Assembly: GCA_016789865.1 (NCBI GenBank)
Contig: JAEUPC010000066.1
Span: forward strand, 1 to 36,692
DNA from: Rubrivivax sp.
GTDB taxonomy: Bacteria; Pseudomonadota; Gammaproteobacteria; Burkholderiales; Burkholderiaceae_C
DNA: 36,692 nucleotides
Reading direction: 5' to 3'
Part shown: piece by piece, positions 16,109 through 24,069 of the stretch
Numbering within the stretch: the first letter of the stretch is position 1
Layout: each line of letters opens with the position of its first letter
Translations under genes and position numbers: made by a program
The notes under the pieces: generated by a model
The model's input: only the letters and a program-made list of their open reading frames with translations
The model's database searches: none
What the model was told of the DNA's origin: nothing

Positions 16109-17855
16109 ATGGCCTATCACTACGTCGCGCCGCTGGCCGACATGCGTTTCGTGCTGGAGCACGTGCTCGCCGCACCCGCCTCGTGGGCGCGCTGCGCGGC
16201 CTTCTCCGAACTGGACATCGACACGGCCGCGGCCGTGCTCGGCGAGGCCGGCCGCTTCGCCGCCGAGGTGCTGCAGCCCCTAAACGCCACCGGCGACCGC
16301 GAAGGCTGCCGCATCGACGCCAAAGGCCAGGTGCGCACGCCCGAGGGCTTTGCGGCCGCGTACCGGGCCTTCGTCGACGCCGGCTGGCCCGCCCTGCCCT
16401 GCGACCTCGCATGGGGCGGCCAGGGCCTGCCGCTCGTGCTGGACGCCGCGCTGCGCGAGATGCTCTCGGCGTGCAACCATGGCTGGAACATGTACCCCGA
16501 CCTGCTGCACGGCGCCTACGAGACGCTGAAGGCGCACGGCAGCGAGGCGTTGAAGGAGCGCTACCTGCGCGAGATTGCCACCGGCCGCACGCTGGCCGCG
16601 ATGGCGCTCACCGAGCCGCAGGCCGGCAGCGACCTCGGCGCGCTGCGCACGAAGGCCCAGCCGCAGCCCGACGGCTCGCTGCGCGTGTTCGGCAGCAAGA
16701 TCTTCATCAGCGGCGCCGACCACGACCTCACGCACGACATCGTGCACCTCGTGTTGTGCCGGCTGCCCGACGCACCCGGCGGCTCCAAGGGCCTGTCGCT
16801 GGCACTGGTGCCGAAATGGCTGCCGCAGGGCGAGCGCAACGCGTGGGTGGTGGACAGCCTCGAACACAAGATGGGCATCCACGGCAGCGCCACCTGCGCG
16901 CTGCGCTACGAGGGCGCCACCGGCTGGCTGGTCGGCGAGCCGCACCGCGGGCTGGCGGCGATGTTCCTGATGATGAACTCGGCACGGCTGCACGTCGGGC
17001 TGCAGGGCCTGGGCCACCAGGAGATGGCCACGCAGAACGCACTGCGGCAGGTGTTCGAGCGCGAGCAGTTCAAGACACCGCTGGCCCGCATGCCGGCGAT
17101 GCGCCACCTTGTGCTGCGCCTGCAGGCGGTGACCGAGGCCCAGCGGGTGGTCGCCTACCGCGCCGCGCTGGCCATCGACGAGGCGCACCACCACGAAGAC
17201 GACGCGGTGCGCCGGCGCCCTGGCGGCGTTGCTGACGCCGGTGGTGAAGGCCTTCTGCACGCACCACGGCTTCCACGGCGCCGCGGCGGCGCAGCAGGTG
17301 TTCGGCGGTTACGGCTACACGCGCGAGGTGGGTATCGAGCAGGCAGTGCGCGACGCGCGCATCGCCATGGTCTACGAGGGCACCAACGAGATCCAGGCCA
17401 TCGACCTGCTGCAGCGCAAGGTGCTGGCCGACGGCGGCCGTGCCCTGGAGGACTGGCTCGCCGAGTGCGAGGCCGAAGCGGCGCGCTGCGAGGCGGCGTC
17501 TGGCCCGTCCGCACCGCCCGCCTGGCCCGATGGCGCCGAGTTCGCCGCGGCGCTGCGGGCGCAGATTGCCCGCGCCCGGGAGGCCACCGCATGCGTTGTG
17601 ACGGCGGCGCGCAGCGATGCCGAAGCGCCGCTTCGCGCGGCCGACGACTACCTCTTCGGCATCGCGCACCTGCTGCTCGCCTGGGCATTCACGGCCAGCG
17701 CCCGCGCCGCCGCAGGGCAAGCCGATCAGCCCTTCGCCGCGGCAAAGCTCGAACGCATGCGACACGGCATCCGGCAGGTGCTGCCACAGGCCGAGGTGCA
17801 CTGGCTGCGTGTGCGCAACGTCCACTTGCCGCTGCCCGAACTGCACGCGGATTGA
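16109..17855 (+). pseudogene. Acyl-CoA dehydrogenase, DmdC-like, interrupted by a frameshift
   Basis: The reading frame opened at 16109 (MAYHYVAPLADMRFVLEHVL; GGAG eight bases upstream) encodes the N-terminal and middle domains with TEPQAGSD at residues 168-175. It loses homology after DDAVRRR near 17213. The homologous sequence resumes in the +1 frame as AGALAALLTPVVKAF and runs to the stop at 17855. The second part contains GGYGYTREVGIEQAV and the catalytic glutamate in MVYEGTNEIQAID (codon 17376-17378). One extra base, or two lost, in the CG-only stretch around 17209-17223 explains it. The intact protein would be about 582 residues, a paralogue of the enzyme at 502-2298. It may be a true recent pseudogene, a sequencing error in high-GC DNA, or a programmed frameshift; the first two are more likely. 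Confidence 0.85.
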
Positions 17856-17929
17856 ACGGCAGCGCCTGCAGCGGCGTTGCGAGCGCACCGGCGAACACGC
17901 CGCCGCGCCGGTGCTGGCAGACTTGCCCC

Positions 17930-18925
17930 ATGCCCGCGCCAGCCCGCCCTCCCGCCAACCCGACCGGCGCCGCACTGCCGGCGGGACTGCATGCCGACGC
18001 CCCGCTGCCGGTGGGGCAGTACAGCGATGCCCCGCTGCCGGCGGGGCTGTACGCCGACGCCCCGCTGCCGCTGCGCGAGCGGCAGTACTCGCCCAGCTCG
18101 TGCATCGGCGGCAACTACCAACCGTTCATCCACGCCTACCGGCAGCGCAGCGCACAGGCCCGCATCGATGCCAGGCAGGCCGGTGGCCGCTGGTCGCGCC
18201 ACGCGTTGAGCGCGGCGCCGTCACATGCGCTGGAGTTGTGCCTGCCCGCCACAGCCGGTGCCGGTGCGCCAGCGCCGGTGATGCTCTTCGTGCACGGCGG
18301 CTACTGGCAGGAGCTCGCGGCCGCCGATTCGCTGTTCGCGGCCACGGCGTGCGTAGAGCTCGGCATCGGCTTTGCGGCGCTGGACTACACGCTGGCCCCG
18401 GCTGCCAGCCTCGACACGATCATCGGCGAGTGCCTCGAGGCGCTGAACTGGTTGTCCACGCACGCCGCGGCGCTGGGCATCGCGCGCGAGCGGGTGGCAA
18501 TCGCCGGCAGCTCCGCCGGCGCGCACCTGTGTGCGGCGATGGTGCTGGGCGCCCGCGAAGCGCGCGCCGCCGGCCGCGCCGTGGTGATGCCGCGCGGCGC
18601 GGTGCTGGTATCGGGCGTGTACTGGCTCGAACCGCTGATCGGCACGTCGATCGACGCTGCCCTGCGGTTGGACACCGCGGCCGCGCGGCGCGCGAGCCCG
18701 GGCCTGGCCGCGCTGGCCGGTCTGCCCGAGGTGCACGTCGCGTGGGGAGAAGTCGAGACTGAAGCCTTCAAGGCGCAGAGCCACGCCTTTGTGCGCCGGT
18801 TGCACGAGGCCGGGGTGCGCTGCAGCGCATCGGAGGTCCCGGGCCGCAACCATTTCGACGTCGTGCTCGACCTCGCAGCGCCCGACTCGGTGTTGGGCCG
18901 CCGGGCCCTCGAACTGCTGGGCTGA
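17930..18925 (+). CDS. Alpha/beta hydrolase, kynurenine-formamidase/carboxylesterase-like
   Basis: The 331-residue protein has the oxyanion motif HGGYWQ at residues 122-127 and the nucleophile Ser195 in AIAGSSAGAHL. The C-terminal histidine is in GRNHFDVV. This HGG / GxSAG pattern places it with esterases of the kynurenine formamidase and hormone-sensitive-lipase-like type. The conserved domain seems to begin near residue 52 (YSPSSCIGGNYQPFI). The first 50 residues are a proline-rich decapeptide repeat not expected in the family, so translation might begin further downstream. It follows the broken dehydrogenase by 74 bp. It could hydrolyse an ester or amide of the imported aromatic compound; this is a guess from context. 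Confidence 0.82.
   Translation: MPAPARPPANPTGAALPAGLHADAPLPVGQYSDAPLPAGLYADAPLPLRERQYSPSSCIGGNYQPFIHAYRQRSAQARIDARQAGGRWSRHALSAAPSHALELCLPATAGAGAPAPVMLFVHGGYWQELAAADSLFAATACVELGIGFAALDYTLAPAASLDTIIGECLEALNWLSTHAAALGIARERVAIAGSSAGAHLCAAMVLGAREARAAGRAVVMPRGAVLVSGVYWLEPLIGTSIDAALRLDTAAARRASPGLAALAGLPEVHVAWGEVETEAFKAQSHAFVRRLHEAGVRCSASEVPGRNHFDVVLDLAAPDSVLGRRALELLG
17972..18070 (+). repeat. 30-bp tandem repeat, three and a third copies
   Basis: Units start at 17972, 18002 and 18032, with a nine-base remnant at 18062. Each 30-bp unit begins (G/C)C(A/G)CTGCCGG and ends GCCGACGCC or a close variant. In frame they encode decapeptides of the form (A/P)LP(A/V)G(L/Q)(H/Y)(A/S)DA. The repeat forms part of the N-terminal extension of the hydrolase gene and probably arose by slippage duplication. 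Confidence 0.85.
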
Positions 18926-18969
18926 CGACACGGGCGCCGTTGGAACAGGCCGCGCGCTGCCACGGCGCC

Positions 18970-19045
18970 TGCCCGCGCACGCCCACACCTGCCAGCACCC
19001 GCCCGCACACGCTCCAACACGCCCCAACACGCCCGCACACTCAGC
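18970..19045. repeat. Low-complexity CACGCCC-rich stretch in a 194-bp gap
   Basis: The 194-bp gap between the hydrolase and the beta-hydroxylase gene contains repeated CCCGCACAC and ACACGCCC motifs. One exact tandem pair is CCAACACGCC (19014-19023 and 19024-19033). I see no gene, promoter or terminator in the gap. Reading frames through it are low-complexity and not convincing. Confidence 0.55.
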
Positions 19046-19128
19046 CGCGGGGCCCGGCCCGACCCCTTGCTACTTTCGTCACGGGCCGGCCGGCTCGCGC
19101 GAAGCAGCCGGCTTCCAGAATGCACGGC

Positions 19129-19824
19129 ATGGCCGAACCCCTCCTGCTGCGCATGCTCAACCGCACCTTCTTCCGCGCCAGCGGAGGACTGCGGCGCCCG
19201 CCGACCTTCGACATCGACACCACCTACCCGGCGCTGCGGGTGCTCGACCGCCATCGCGACGAGATCCGCGCCGAGCTCGAGCCGCTGCTGAACGGGCGGG
19301 ACAAGCTGCCGCGCTACCACGAGATCGACCGCATCCAGGCCGACATCTCCGGCCGCGCACCGGCCGCCTGGCGGGTGTTCATGCTCAAGTGGCTGGCCGG
19401 CGGCGTGGAGGCCAACCGGGCGCGCTGCCCGCGCACGGCCGCCCTGCTGGACCAGGTGCCGCACGTCGTGACCGCGTTCTTCTCGGTGCTCGAGCCGGGC
19501 AAGTCGGTGCCGGCGCACGACGGCCCCTACCTTGGCATCCTGCGCTACCACCTGGCGCTGAAGGTGCCGCGCGCGAACCCGCCTTCCATCCGCATCAAGG
19601 ACCACGTGCACACCTGGGTCGAAGGCCACAGCATCCTGTTCGACGACAGCTGGAACCACGAGGTCGTCAACCGGGCCGACGAGGTGCGGGTGGTGCTGAT
19701 CGTCGACGTGCTGCGCCCGATGGCCTGGCCCTTGCATCTGTTGAACTGGGCCGCGATCCGGCTGCTGGGGCCGCTTTCCGACGAGGCGCGCGCCGCCGCC
19801 GCCAACATCCGCAAGTACAGTTGA
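19129..19824 (+). CDS. Aspartyl/asparaginyl beta-hydroxylase-like dioxygenase
   Basis: This 231-residue protein belongs to the 2-oxoglutarate/Fe(II) family related to aspartyl/asparaginyl beta-hydroxylase. Probable iron ligands are His130 in VPAHDGPYLGILRYHLALKV and His177 in ILFDDSWNHEVVNRAD. An arginine at about 187 (DEVRVVLIVDV) would hold 2-oxoglutarate. Bacterial members often act on lipids or proteins near the membrane, and this one has hydrophobic segments near both ends. An in-frame ATG at 19120 would add three residues. It stands 60 bp before the PrsW-like gene. A connection to aromatic degradation is not evident. Confidence 0.85.
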   Translation: MAEPLLLRMLNRTFFRASGGLRRPPTFDIDTTYPALRVLDRHRDEIRAELEPLLNGRDKLPRYHEIDRIQADISGRAPAAWRVFMLKWLAGGVEANRARCPRTAALLDQVPHVVTAFFSVLEPGKSVPAHDGPYLGILRYHLALKVPRANPPSIRIKDHVHTWVEGHSILFDDSWNHEVVNRADEVRVVLIVDVLRPMAWPLHLLNWAAIRLLGPLSDEARAAAANIRKYS

Positions 19825-19883
19825 AGGGCTGGGCGGCAGTGGCGGCAGTGGCGGCAGCGCAACGGCCGCCAGGAGGCAGTGTG

Positions 19884-21062
19884 ATGGAGGGGCGACCCAA
19901 GTTCTGTTCGGCGTGCGGCGCCCCGGTGGCGCCACCCGAGGCGGCGTTCTGCGGCCGCTGCGGCGCAACGCTGGGCGTGCAGGCCGGTGTGCACGCACCA
20001 TCGACGAAGGCGGGGCCCGACGGCGGTTCGGCCATGCAGGCGCTGGCCAACCGCATCACCGACCCGCTCGGCCTGGAGCGGCTCGAAGGCTTCGACGTGC
20101 GCGCGCTGTTCTCCGAGACGCTGCGCCACCGCGCGCCCGATGAGATGGAGCGCTACATGGGCGTGGGCACGCCCGACACCACGCCACCGCTCACCGCGGC
20201 CATGGGGCAGTGGCCGCGGCCGTGGCTGTTCCTGCGCACGCTGGTCTTCGCGCTGCTCGCCTACGGGCTGCTGCTGTGGACGTTCCGCGAGTTCGCCAAC
20301 CCGAAGGTCATCCCCGCGCTGATCATCGTCGGCTCGTTTGCCGTGCCGCTGGCCACGCTGATCCTGTTCTTCGAGCTGAACACGCCGCGCAACGTGTCGA
20401 TCCTGCGCATCACCGAACTGGTGATCCTGGGCGGCGCGGTGTCGTTCCTGATCTCGCTGTTCCTGTTCCGCCTGACCAACCTGACCAGCTGGCTCGGTCC
20501 GCCGGCGGCCGCCTTCGTCGAGGAGACCGGCAAGCTCGCCACATTGCTGGTGCTGGCGCGCTTCGCGCAGCAGGAGCGCTACTCGTTCTCGCTGAACGGG
20601 CTGTTGTTCGGCGCCGCGGTGGGCACCGGGTTCGCCGCCTTCGAATCCGCCGGCTACGCGTTCGAGTGGCTGCTCAAGCGCACCGGCGGCGTGGCCGCGA
20701 TGATCGATGTGATCACCATCCGCGGCGTGCTCGCGCCCTTCGGCCACATCGCGTGGACGGCCATTGCCGCCTGCGCGGTGTGGCGGGTGCGCGCGCTGGG
20801 GGTGCCGCTGGCGCAGGCCGTCGTGCACCCGCGCTTCCTGATGCTGTTCGCGGTGCCGGTGGCACTGCACTTCGTCTGGAACACGGGCTTTCGCCTGCCG
20901 CTGTTCGGCAAGGAGATCCTGCTCGGCTTCATCGGCTACGTGGTCGTCTTCAGCCTGGTGCAAAGCGGCTTGAAGGAGGTGCGCCAGACCGCCTCGCCTG
21001 CGCAGCTGGACCTCGAGGCCGCGGAGGGCCTCACGGCGATGCGCACGATCGACCGGCGATGA
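19884..21062 (+). CDS. PrsW-family membrane protein with N-terminal zinc ribbon
   Basis: The 392-residue protein begins with a zinc ribbon (CSACG and CGRCG; cysteines 8, 11, 23, 26). A soluble stretch and a polytopic domain follow. The polytopic part shows PrsW-type motifs: ILFFELNTPRN at about 160-170, AAFVEETGKLATL with Glu213/Glu214/Lys217, GTGFAAFESAGYAFE with Glu254, LAPFGHIAWTA with His288, and LHFVWNTGF. PrsW is an intramembrane metalloprotease that cleaves anti-sigma factors in Bacillus; many relatives have no known target. AGGAGG seven bases before the ATG fixes the start. Its last 32 bp overlap the convergent hydrolase gene at 21031. It is probably unrelated to catabolism even though it lies in line with the operon. 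Confidence 0.88.
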   Translation: MEGRPKFCSACGAPVAPPEAAFCGRCGATLGVQAGVHAPSTKAGPDGGSAMQALANRITDPLGLERLEGFDVRALFSETLRHRAPDEMERYMGVGTPDTTPPLTAAMGQWPRPWLFLRTLVFALLAYGLLLWTFREFANPKVIPALIIVGSFAVPLATLILFFELNTPRNVSILRITELVILGGAVSFLISLFLFRLTNLTSWLGPPAAAFVEETGKLATLLVLARFAQQERYSFSLNGLLFGAAVGTGFAAFESAGYAFEWLLKRTGGVAAMIDVITIRGVLAPFGHIAWTAIAACAVWRVRALGVPLAQAVVHPRFLMLFAVPVALHFVWNTGFRLPLFGKEILLGFIGYVVVFSLVQSGLKEVRQTASPAQLDLEAAEGLTAMRTIDRR

Positions 21063-21837
21063 AGTCGCGCACCACTTCGGCGGTGCGCTCGGGCTGGTCG
21101 GTGTGGATCCAGTGGCTGGCATCGGCCAGCTCGACCAGCGTGGCGCCGCGGATGCGCCGGGCCAGCACGCGGCCGTTGGCCGGGGGAATGAGGCCGTCTT
21201 CGGTGCCATGCACCACGAGCGTGGGCCGCTCGATGCGCTGCAACCCGAAGTAGCTCGTCCAGCCCAGCAGGCCGTACAGCTGCGCCTTGTAGCCGCGTGC
21301 GCTGGGGACTTGGGCCAGCCGCACCACGTGGTCTTCCTCGATGCGCTCGGCCGGCGTCGCGCGCGCATAGGTGAACGGGCGCATGCACTCCAGCGCCTCG
21401 CGCGGCGGCATGTCGGTCTTGTCGAACAACAGCTGCCACACGGGCGCCGGCGCCAGCACGGCATGCGGGCCGCCGCAGTTGGTGGCCAGCAGCGTCAACG
21501 TGCGCACCCACTGGGGCCGGTCGATGACCAGTTGCTGCGCGATCATGCCGCCCATCGAGATGCCCAGCACGTGCGCGCTGCGGTAGCCGGCGGCCTCGAT
21601 CACCGCGGCCACGTCGGCGGCCATCGTGGCCACGCGGTGCACGACGAAGTGCTCCACCTCCGTGCGGCCGACGCCGCGGTTGTCCAGCACGATGACGCGG
21701 AAGTGCCGCGCCAGCCGCGGCGCGAGGCGGAACCACATCGCCGAGCTGCACCCCAACCCCATCACCAGCACGAGCGGCTCGCCCTGCCCCAGGGCCTCCC
21801 AGTGGATGCGCGCGCCCTGGTGTTGAACGGTCGGCAC
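21031..21837 (-). CDS. Alpha/beta hydrolase (268 aa)
   Basis: A GTG start is used ten bases after the stop of the alcohol dehydrogenase gene. The fold is shown by PLVLVMGLGCSSAMWFRLAP, then VIVLDNRGVGRTE, the nucleophile elbow LGISMGGMIAQ (Ser94), the acid in VVHGTEDGLIPP and the histidine in DASHWIHTDQPE. It resembles 3-oxoadipate enol-lactonase and other small ester or C-C hydrolases, but nothing fixes the substrate. It is the last gene of the long minus-strand run that begins with the DUF4863 gene. Its 3' end overlaps the convergent prsW-like gene by 32 bp, leaving no room for an intergenic terminator. Confidence 0.88.
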   Translation of the reverse strand: MPTVQHQGARIHWEALGQGEPLVLVMGLGCSSAMWFRLAPRLARHFRVIVLDNRGVGRTEVEHFVVHRVATMAADVAAVIEAAGYRSAHVLGISMGGMIAQQLVIDRPQWVRTLTLLATNCGGPHAVLAPAPVWQLLFDKTDMPPREALECMRPFTYARATPAERIEEDHVVRLAQVPSARGYKAQLYGLLGWTSYFGLQRIERPTLVVHGTEDGLIPPANGRVLARRIRGATLVELADASHWIHTDQPERTAEVVRDFIAGRSCASP

Positions 21838-21847
21838 CGCGCGCGCT

Positions 21848-22903
21848 TCAGGGCACGAGGATCGTGCGGCCCACCACCTTGCCGGCGTGCAGGTCGGCCA
21901 GGGCTTCGTTGGCCTGCGCCAGCGGCCGGCAGGTCACGGGGATCGAGGCAAGCGACCCCTGCTTCGCCAGGGCGACCAGTTCGCGCAGCTCTTCCACCGT
22001 GCCGACGTAGCTGCCCTGCAGCGTGAGCGGGCGCATCGGAATGACCGGCAGCGACACCGTGATGTCGCCGCCCATCAACCCGCAGATGACGATGTGGCCA
22101 CCGCGCGCGCAGGCGGCCATGGCCAGCGTCACGGTCGGCGTGGCGCCCACCAGGTCGAGCACCGCGCGCGCGCCGCCGCCCGTGGCGGCGACGAGTTGCT
22201 GCGCGGCATCGGCGGCGCGCGCGTCGATCGCCACCAGCGCCCCGGCGGCGAGTGCCGCCCCGCGCTTGCCGGCATCGACGTCGACCACGATCGCGCCCTG
22301 GCCGCCCAGCGCAGCGAGCACGCGGATCGCCATCAGCCCCAGGCCCCCCGCGCCGATGACCACCACCGGCCCCTCGTGGATGCGGCGGCCGAACTTCTTC
22401 AGCGCGCTGTAGGTCGTGACACCGGCGCAGGCCAGCGGCGCCGCGGTGGCGGGGTCGAGGCCGTCGATGGGCACCAGGTACCGTGCCGATGGCACGAGCA
22501 CGTACTCGGCAAAGCCGCCCGGCCGCACGATGCCGATGGCGCCGGGCTTGATGCAGATGTGCTCCTCGCCGCGCCGGCAGGCGGCACATTCGCCGCAGCC
22601 GATCCATGGATGCACGAGCACACGCTGGCCGGCGGCCAGCCCGGCCGCCGCGGCCGCCGGGCCGGCCACCACCTCGCCAGCCACTTCGTGGCTCAGCGTG
22701 ATGGGGGGCTTGATGCCGCGCTCGGCCAACGTCAGCTTCTTGCCGCCGCCCAGGTCGTAGTGCCCCTCCCACAGGTGCAGGTCGGTGTGGCACAGGCCCG
22801 CGGCCAGCACCTTTACCAGCACCTCGCTGCCGTTCGGCTCGGGGACGGGGCGGTCCACGGCCACCAGCGGCCGGCCATGTTCCATGACGCAATAGCAACG
22901 CAT
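21848..22903 (-). CDS. Zinc-dependent alcohol dehydrogenase (MDR), ChnD-like
   Basis: The 351-residue enzyme has catalytic zinc ligands Cys38 (AAGLCHTDLHL) and His72-Glu73. The latter lie in LSHEVAGE, where the usual glycine before the histidine is serine. The structural zinc cysteines are 103, 106, 109 and 117 (WIGCGECAACRRGEEHIC). The Rossmann motif is VIGAGGLGLMA. From memory the N-terminus (MRCYCVMEHGRPL, then HYDLGGGKKLTLAERGIKPP) is close to 6-hydroxyhexanoate dehydrogenase ChnD and relatives. It would oxidise a primary alcohol with NAD(P). It is a paralogue of the enzyme at 24665-25714. The two flank the PHA synthase genes. Confidence 0.9.
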   Translation of the reverse strand: MRCYCVMEHGRPLVAVDRPVPEPNGSEVLVKVLAAGLCHTDLHLWEGHYDLGGGKKLTLAERGIKPPITLSHEVAGEVVAGPAAAAAGLAAGQRVLVHPWIGCGECAACRRGEEHICIKPGAIGIVRPGGFAEYVLVPSARYLVPIDGLDPATAAPLACAGVTTYSALKKFGRRIHEGPVVVIGAGGLGLMAIRVLAALGGQGAIVVDVDAGKRGAALAAGALVAIDARAADAAQQLVAATGGGARAVLDLVGATPTVTLAMAACARGGHIVICGLMGGDITVSLPVIPMRPLTLQGSYVGTVEELRELVALAKQGSLASIPVTCRPLAQANEALADLHAGKVVGRTILVP

Positions 22904-22977
22904 TTCGGAGAAGTCTCGGTGAGGTTGGTTGGCTGATTGACGGCTCGACGGATCGATCGGCAGGCTTCGGCCCGCGC

Positions 22978-24069
22978 CTACTCGGAGCGCGGCGCCAGCC
23001 ACGCATCGAGCGCGGGCCACATGCGCGTCTGCGCGCCGCGCCCTGCCACCAGGCCGACGTGGCCGCCCTTGAGGACGATCTCCTGCTTGTCCACGCTGCC
23101 CACCATGCCCAGCAGCGGGTGCGCGGCGGCATACGGCGTGATGTGGTCCTCCTGCGCCAACAGGTGCAGGAAGGGCTGCGTGATGAGCGCGGGGTCGGCC
23201 ACGCGCCCCCCGATCTGCCAGCCGCCCTGCACGAGCCGGTTGCCGCGCAGGAAGTCGCGCACCATCTGGCGGAACACGCCGCCGGGGAACGGCAGGTTGT
23301 CGGTCTCCCACTTGCCCATGCGCAGGTGGCTGGCCACGGCATCGCGGTGCTGCACGTTGTTCAAGAAGTTCATCGCGCCGGCCAGCTTGCCCAAGGGCTT
23401 GAGCGCGCGCAGCGAGTTCTGCACCCACTCGCCGGGCACGTTGCCGTATTGCGCCAGCAGCCCGTCGGCATCGAAGCCCTCGCCCATCCAGGTGCGCAAG
23501 GCCGCGAGGCCCTGGCTGTCCACCGGCGTGGCCATGGCGACGAAGTTGCGCAGCGGCGCACCCGGGTGCAGCGCCGCGTACAGCACCGCCAGGAGCCCGC
23601 CGACACAGTAACCGAGCATCGTGAGTTCACGCTCGCCGGTGAGCTGCAGCACCCGTTCCACGCAGCGCGGCAACCGGTCCAGCACGTGGTCTTCGAGCGT
23701 CAGCCCGGCATGCTCGCTGCGCACGCGGCCCCACTCGACGAGGAACACGTCGTAGCCCTGCCGAAGCAGGTGCTCGACCATGCTCTGCCCCGGCACCAGG
23801 TCCAGGATGTAGGGCTGGTTGACCAGCGAGGTCACGACAAGCAGCGGCGTGCGGTACACGCTGTCGGCCAGCGGCCGGTAGCGGTGCAGCTTGAGCGCGC
23901 CGATGGCCAGCACCGTCTCGCGCGGCGTCACGCCCAGCGGGCCGGCCAGTTGAGCCAGTTCGGGCAGCTCCAGGCCAGCGCTGCGCAACACGCGCTCGAA
24001 CGGGCCGGGCCGCTGCAGCGCCGCAGCCGCGGCCGATGCCGATGCCGATGCCGATGCCGCGCTGCTCAC
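22978..24069 (-). CDS. phaC: Class III-like polyhydroxyalkanoate synthase PhaC
   Basis: The 363-residue protein has the PHA-synthase lipase-like box GYCVGG with catalytic Cys155, Asp308 in LAQEDHITPY and His337 in KGGHVGLV. In the Allochromatium enzyme the triad is Cys149/Asp302/His331, so the spacing is identical. Length near 360 residues is that of class III PhaC, much shorter than the class I enzyme usual in Burkholderiales. It polymerises 3-hydroxyacyl-CoA into storage polyester. The GTG start overlaps the stop of the PhaE-like gene (GTGA), so the two are coupled. Residues 2-17 are a Ser-Ala repeat encoded by a tandem hexamer. I am fairly sure it is a PhaC homologue; activity as a true synthase is inferred. 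Confidence 0.88.
   Translation of the reverse strand: MSSAASASASASAAAAALQRPGPFERVLRSAGLELPELAQLAGPLGVTPRETVLAIGALKLHRYRPLADSVYRTPLLVVTSLVNQPYILDLVPGQSMVEHLLRQGYDVFLVEWGRVRSEHAGLTLEDHVLDRLPRCVERVLQLTGERELTMLGYCVGGLLAVLYAALHPGAPLRNFVAMATPVDSQGLAALRTWMGEGFDADGLLAQYGNVPGEWVQNSLRALKPLGKLAGAMNFLNNVQHRDAVASHLRMGKWETDNLPFPGGVFRQMVRDFLRGNRLVQGGWQIGGRVADPALITQPFLHLLAQEDHITPYAAAHPLLGMVGSVDKQEIVLKGGHVGLVAGRGAQTRMWPALDAWLAPRSE
24035..24058 (-). repeat. Four tandem GATGCC hexamers in the phaC 5' end
   Basis: GATGCC is repeated four times without change at 24035-24058. On the coding (minus) strand this is GGCATC, read as alternating Ala and Ser codons, giving SASASASA near the N-terminus. Six-base steps keep the frame, so copy number can vary without breaking phaC. 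Confidence 0.85.

Noticed and set aside
17214-18925. A single 938-residue fusion of acyl-CoA dehydrogenase and alpha/beta hydrolase
   Set aside because: The join arises because the broken dehydrogenase frame stays open into the hydrolase gene. The true dehydrogenase C-terminus continues in another frame to a stop at 17855.
18926-19119. CRISPR-like or regulatory repeat array in the CACGCCC-rich gap
   Set aside because: Units are short, irregular and lack unique spacers; it is low-complexity sequence.
21031-21062. Bidirectional terminator between the convergent prsW-like and hydrolase genes
   Set aside because: The two coding regions overlap by 32 bp and I see no stem-loop with a T-run there.
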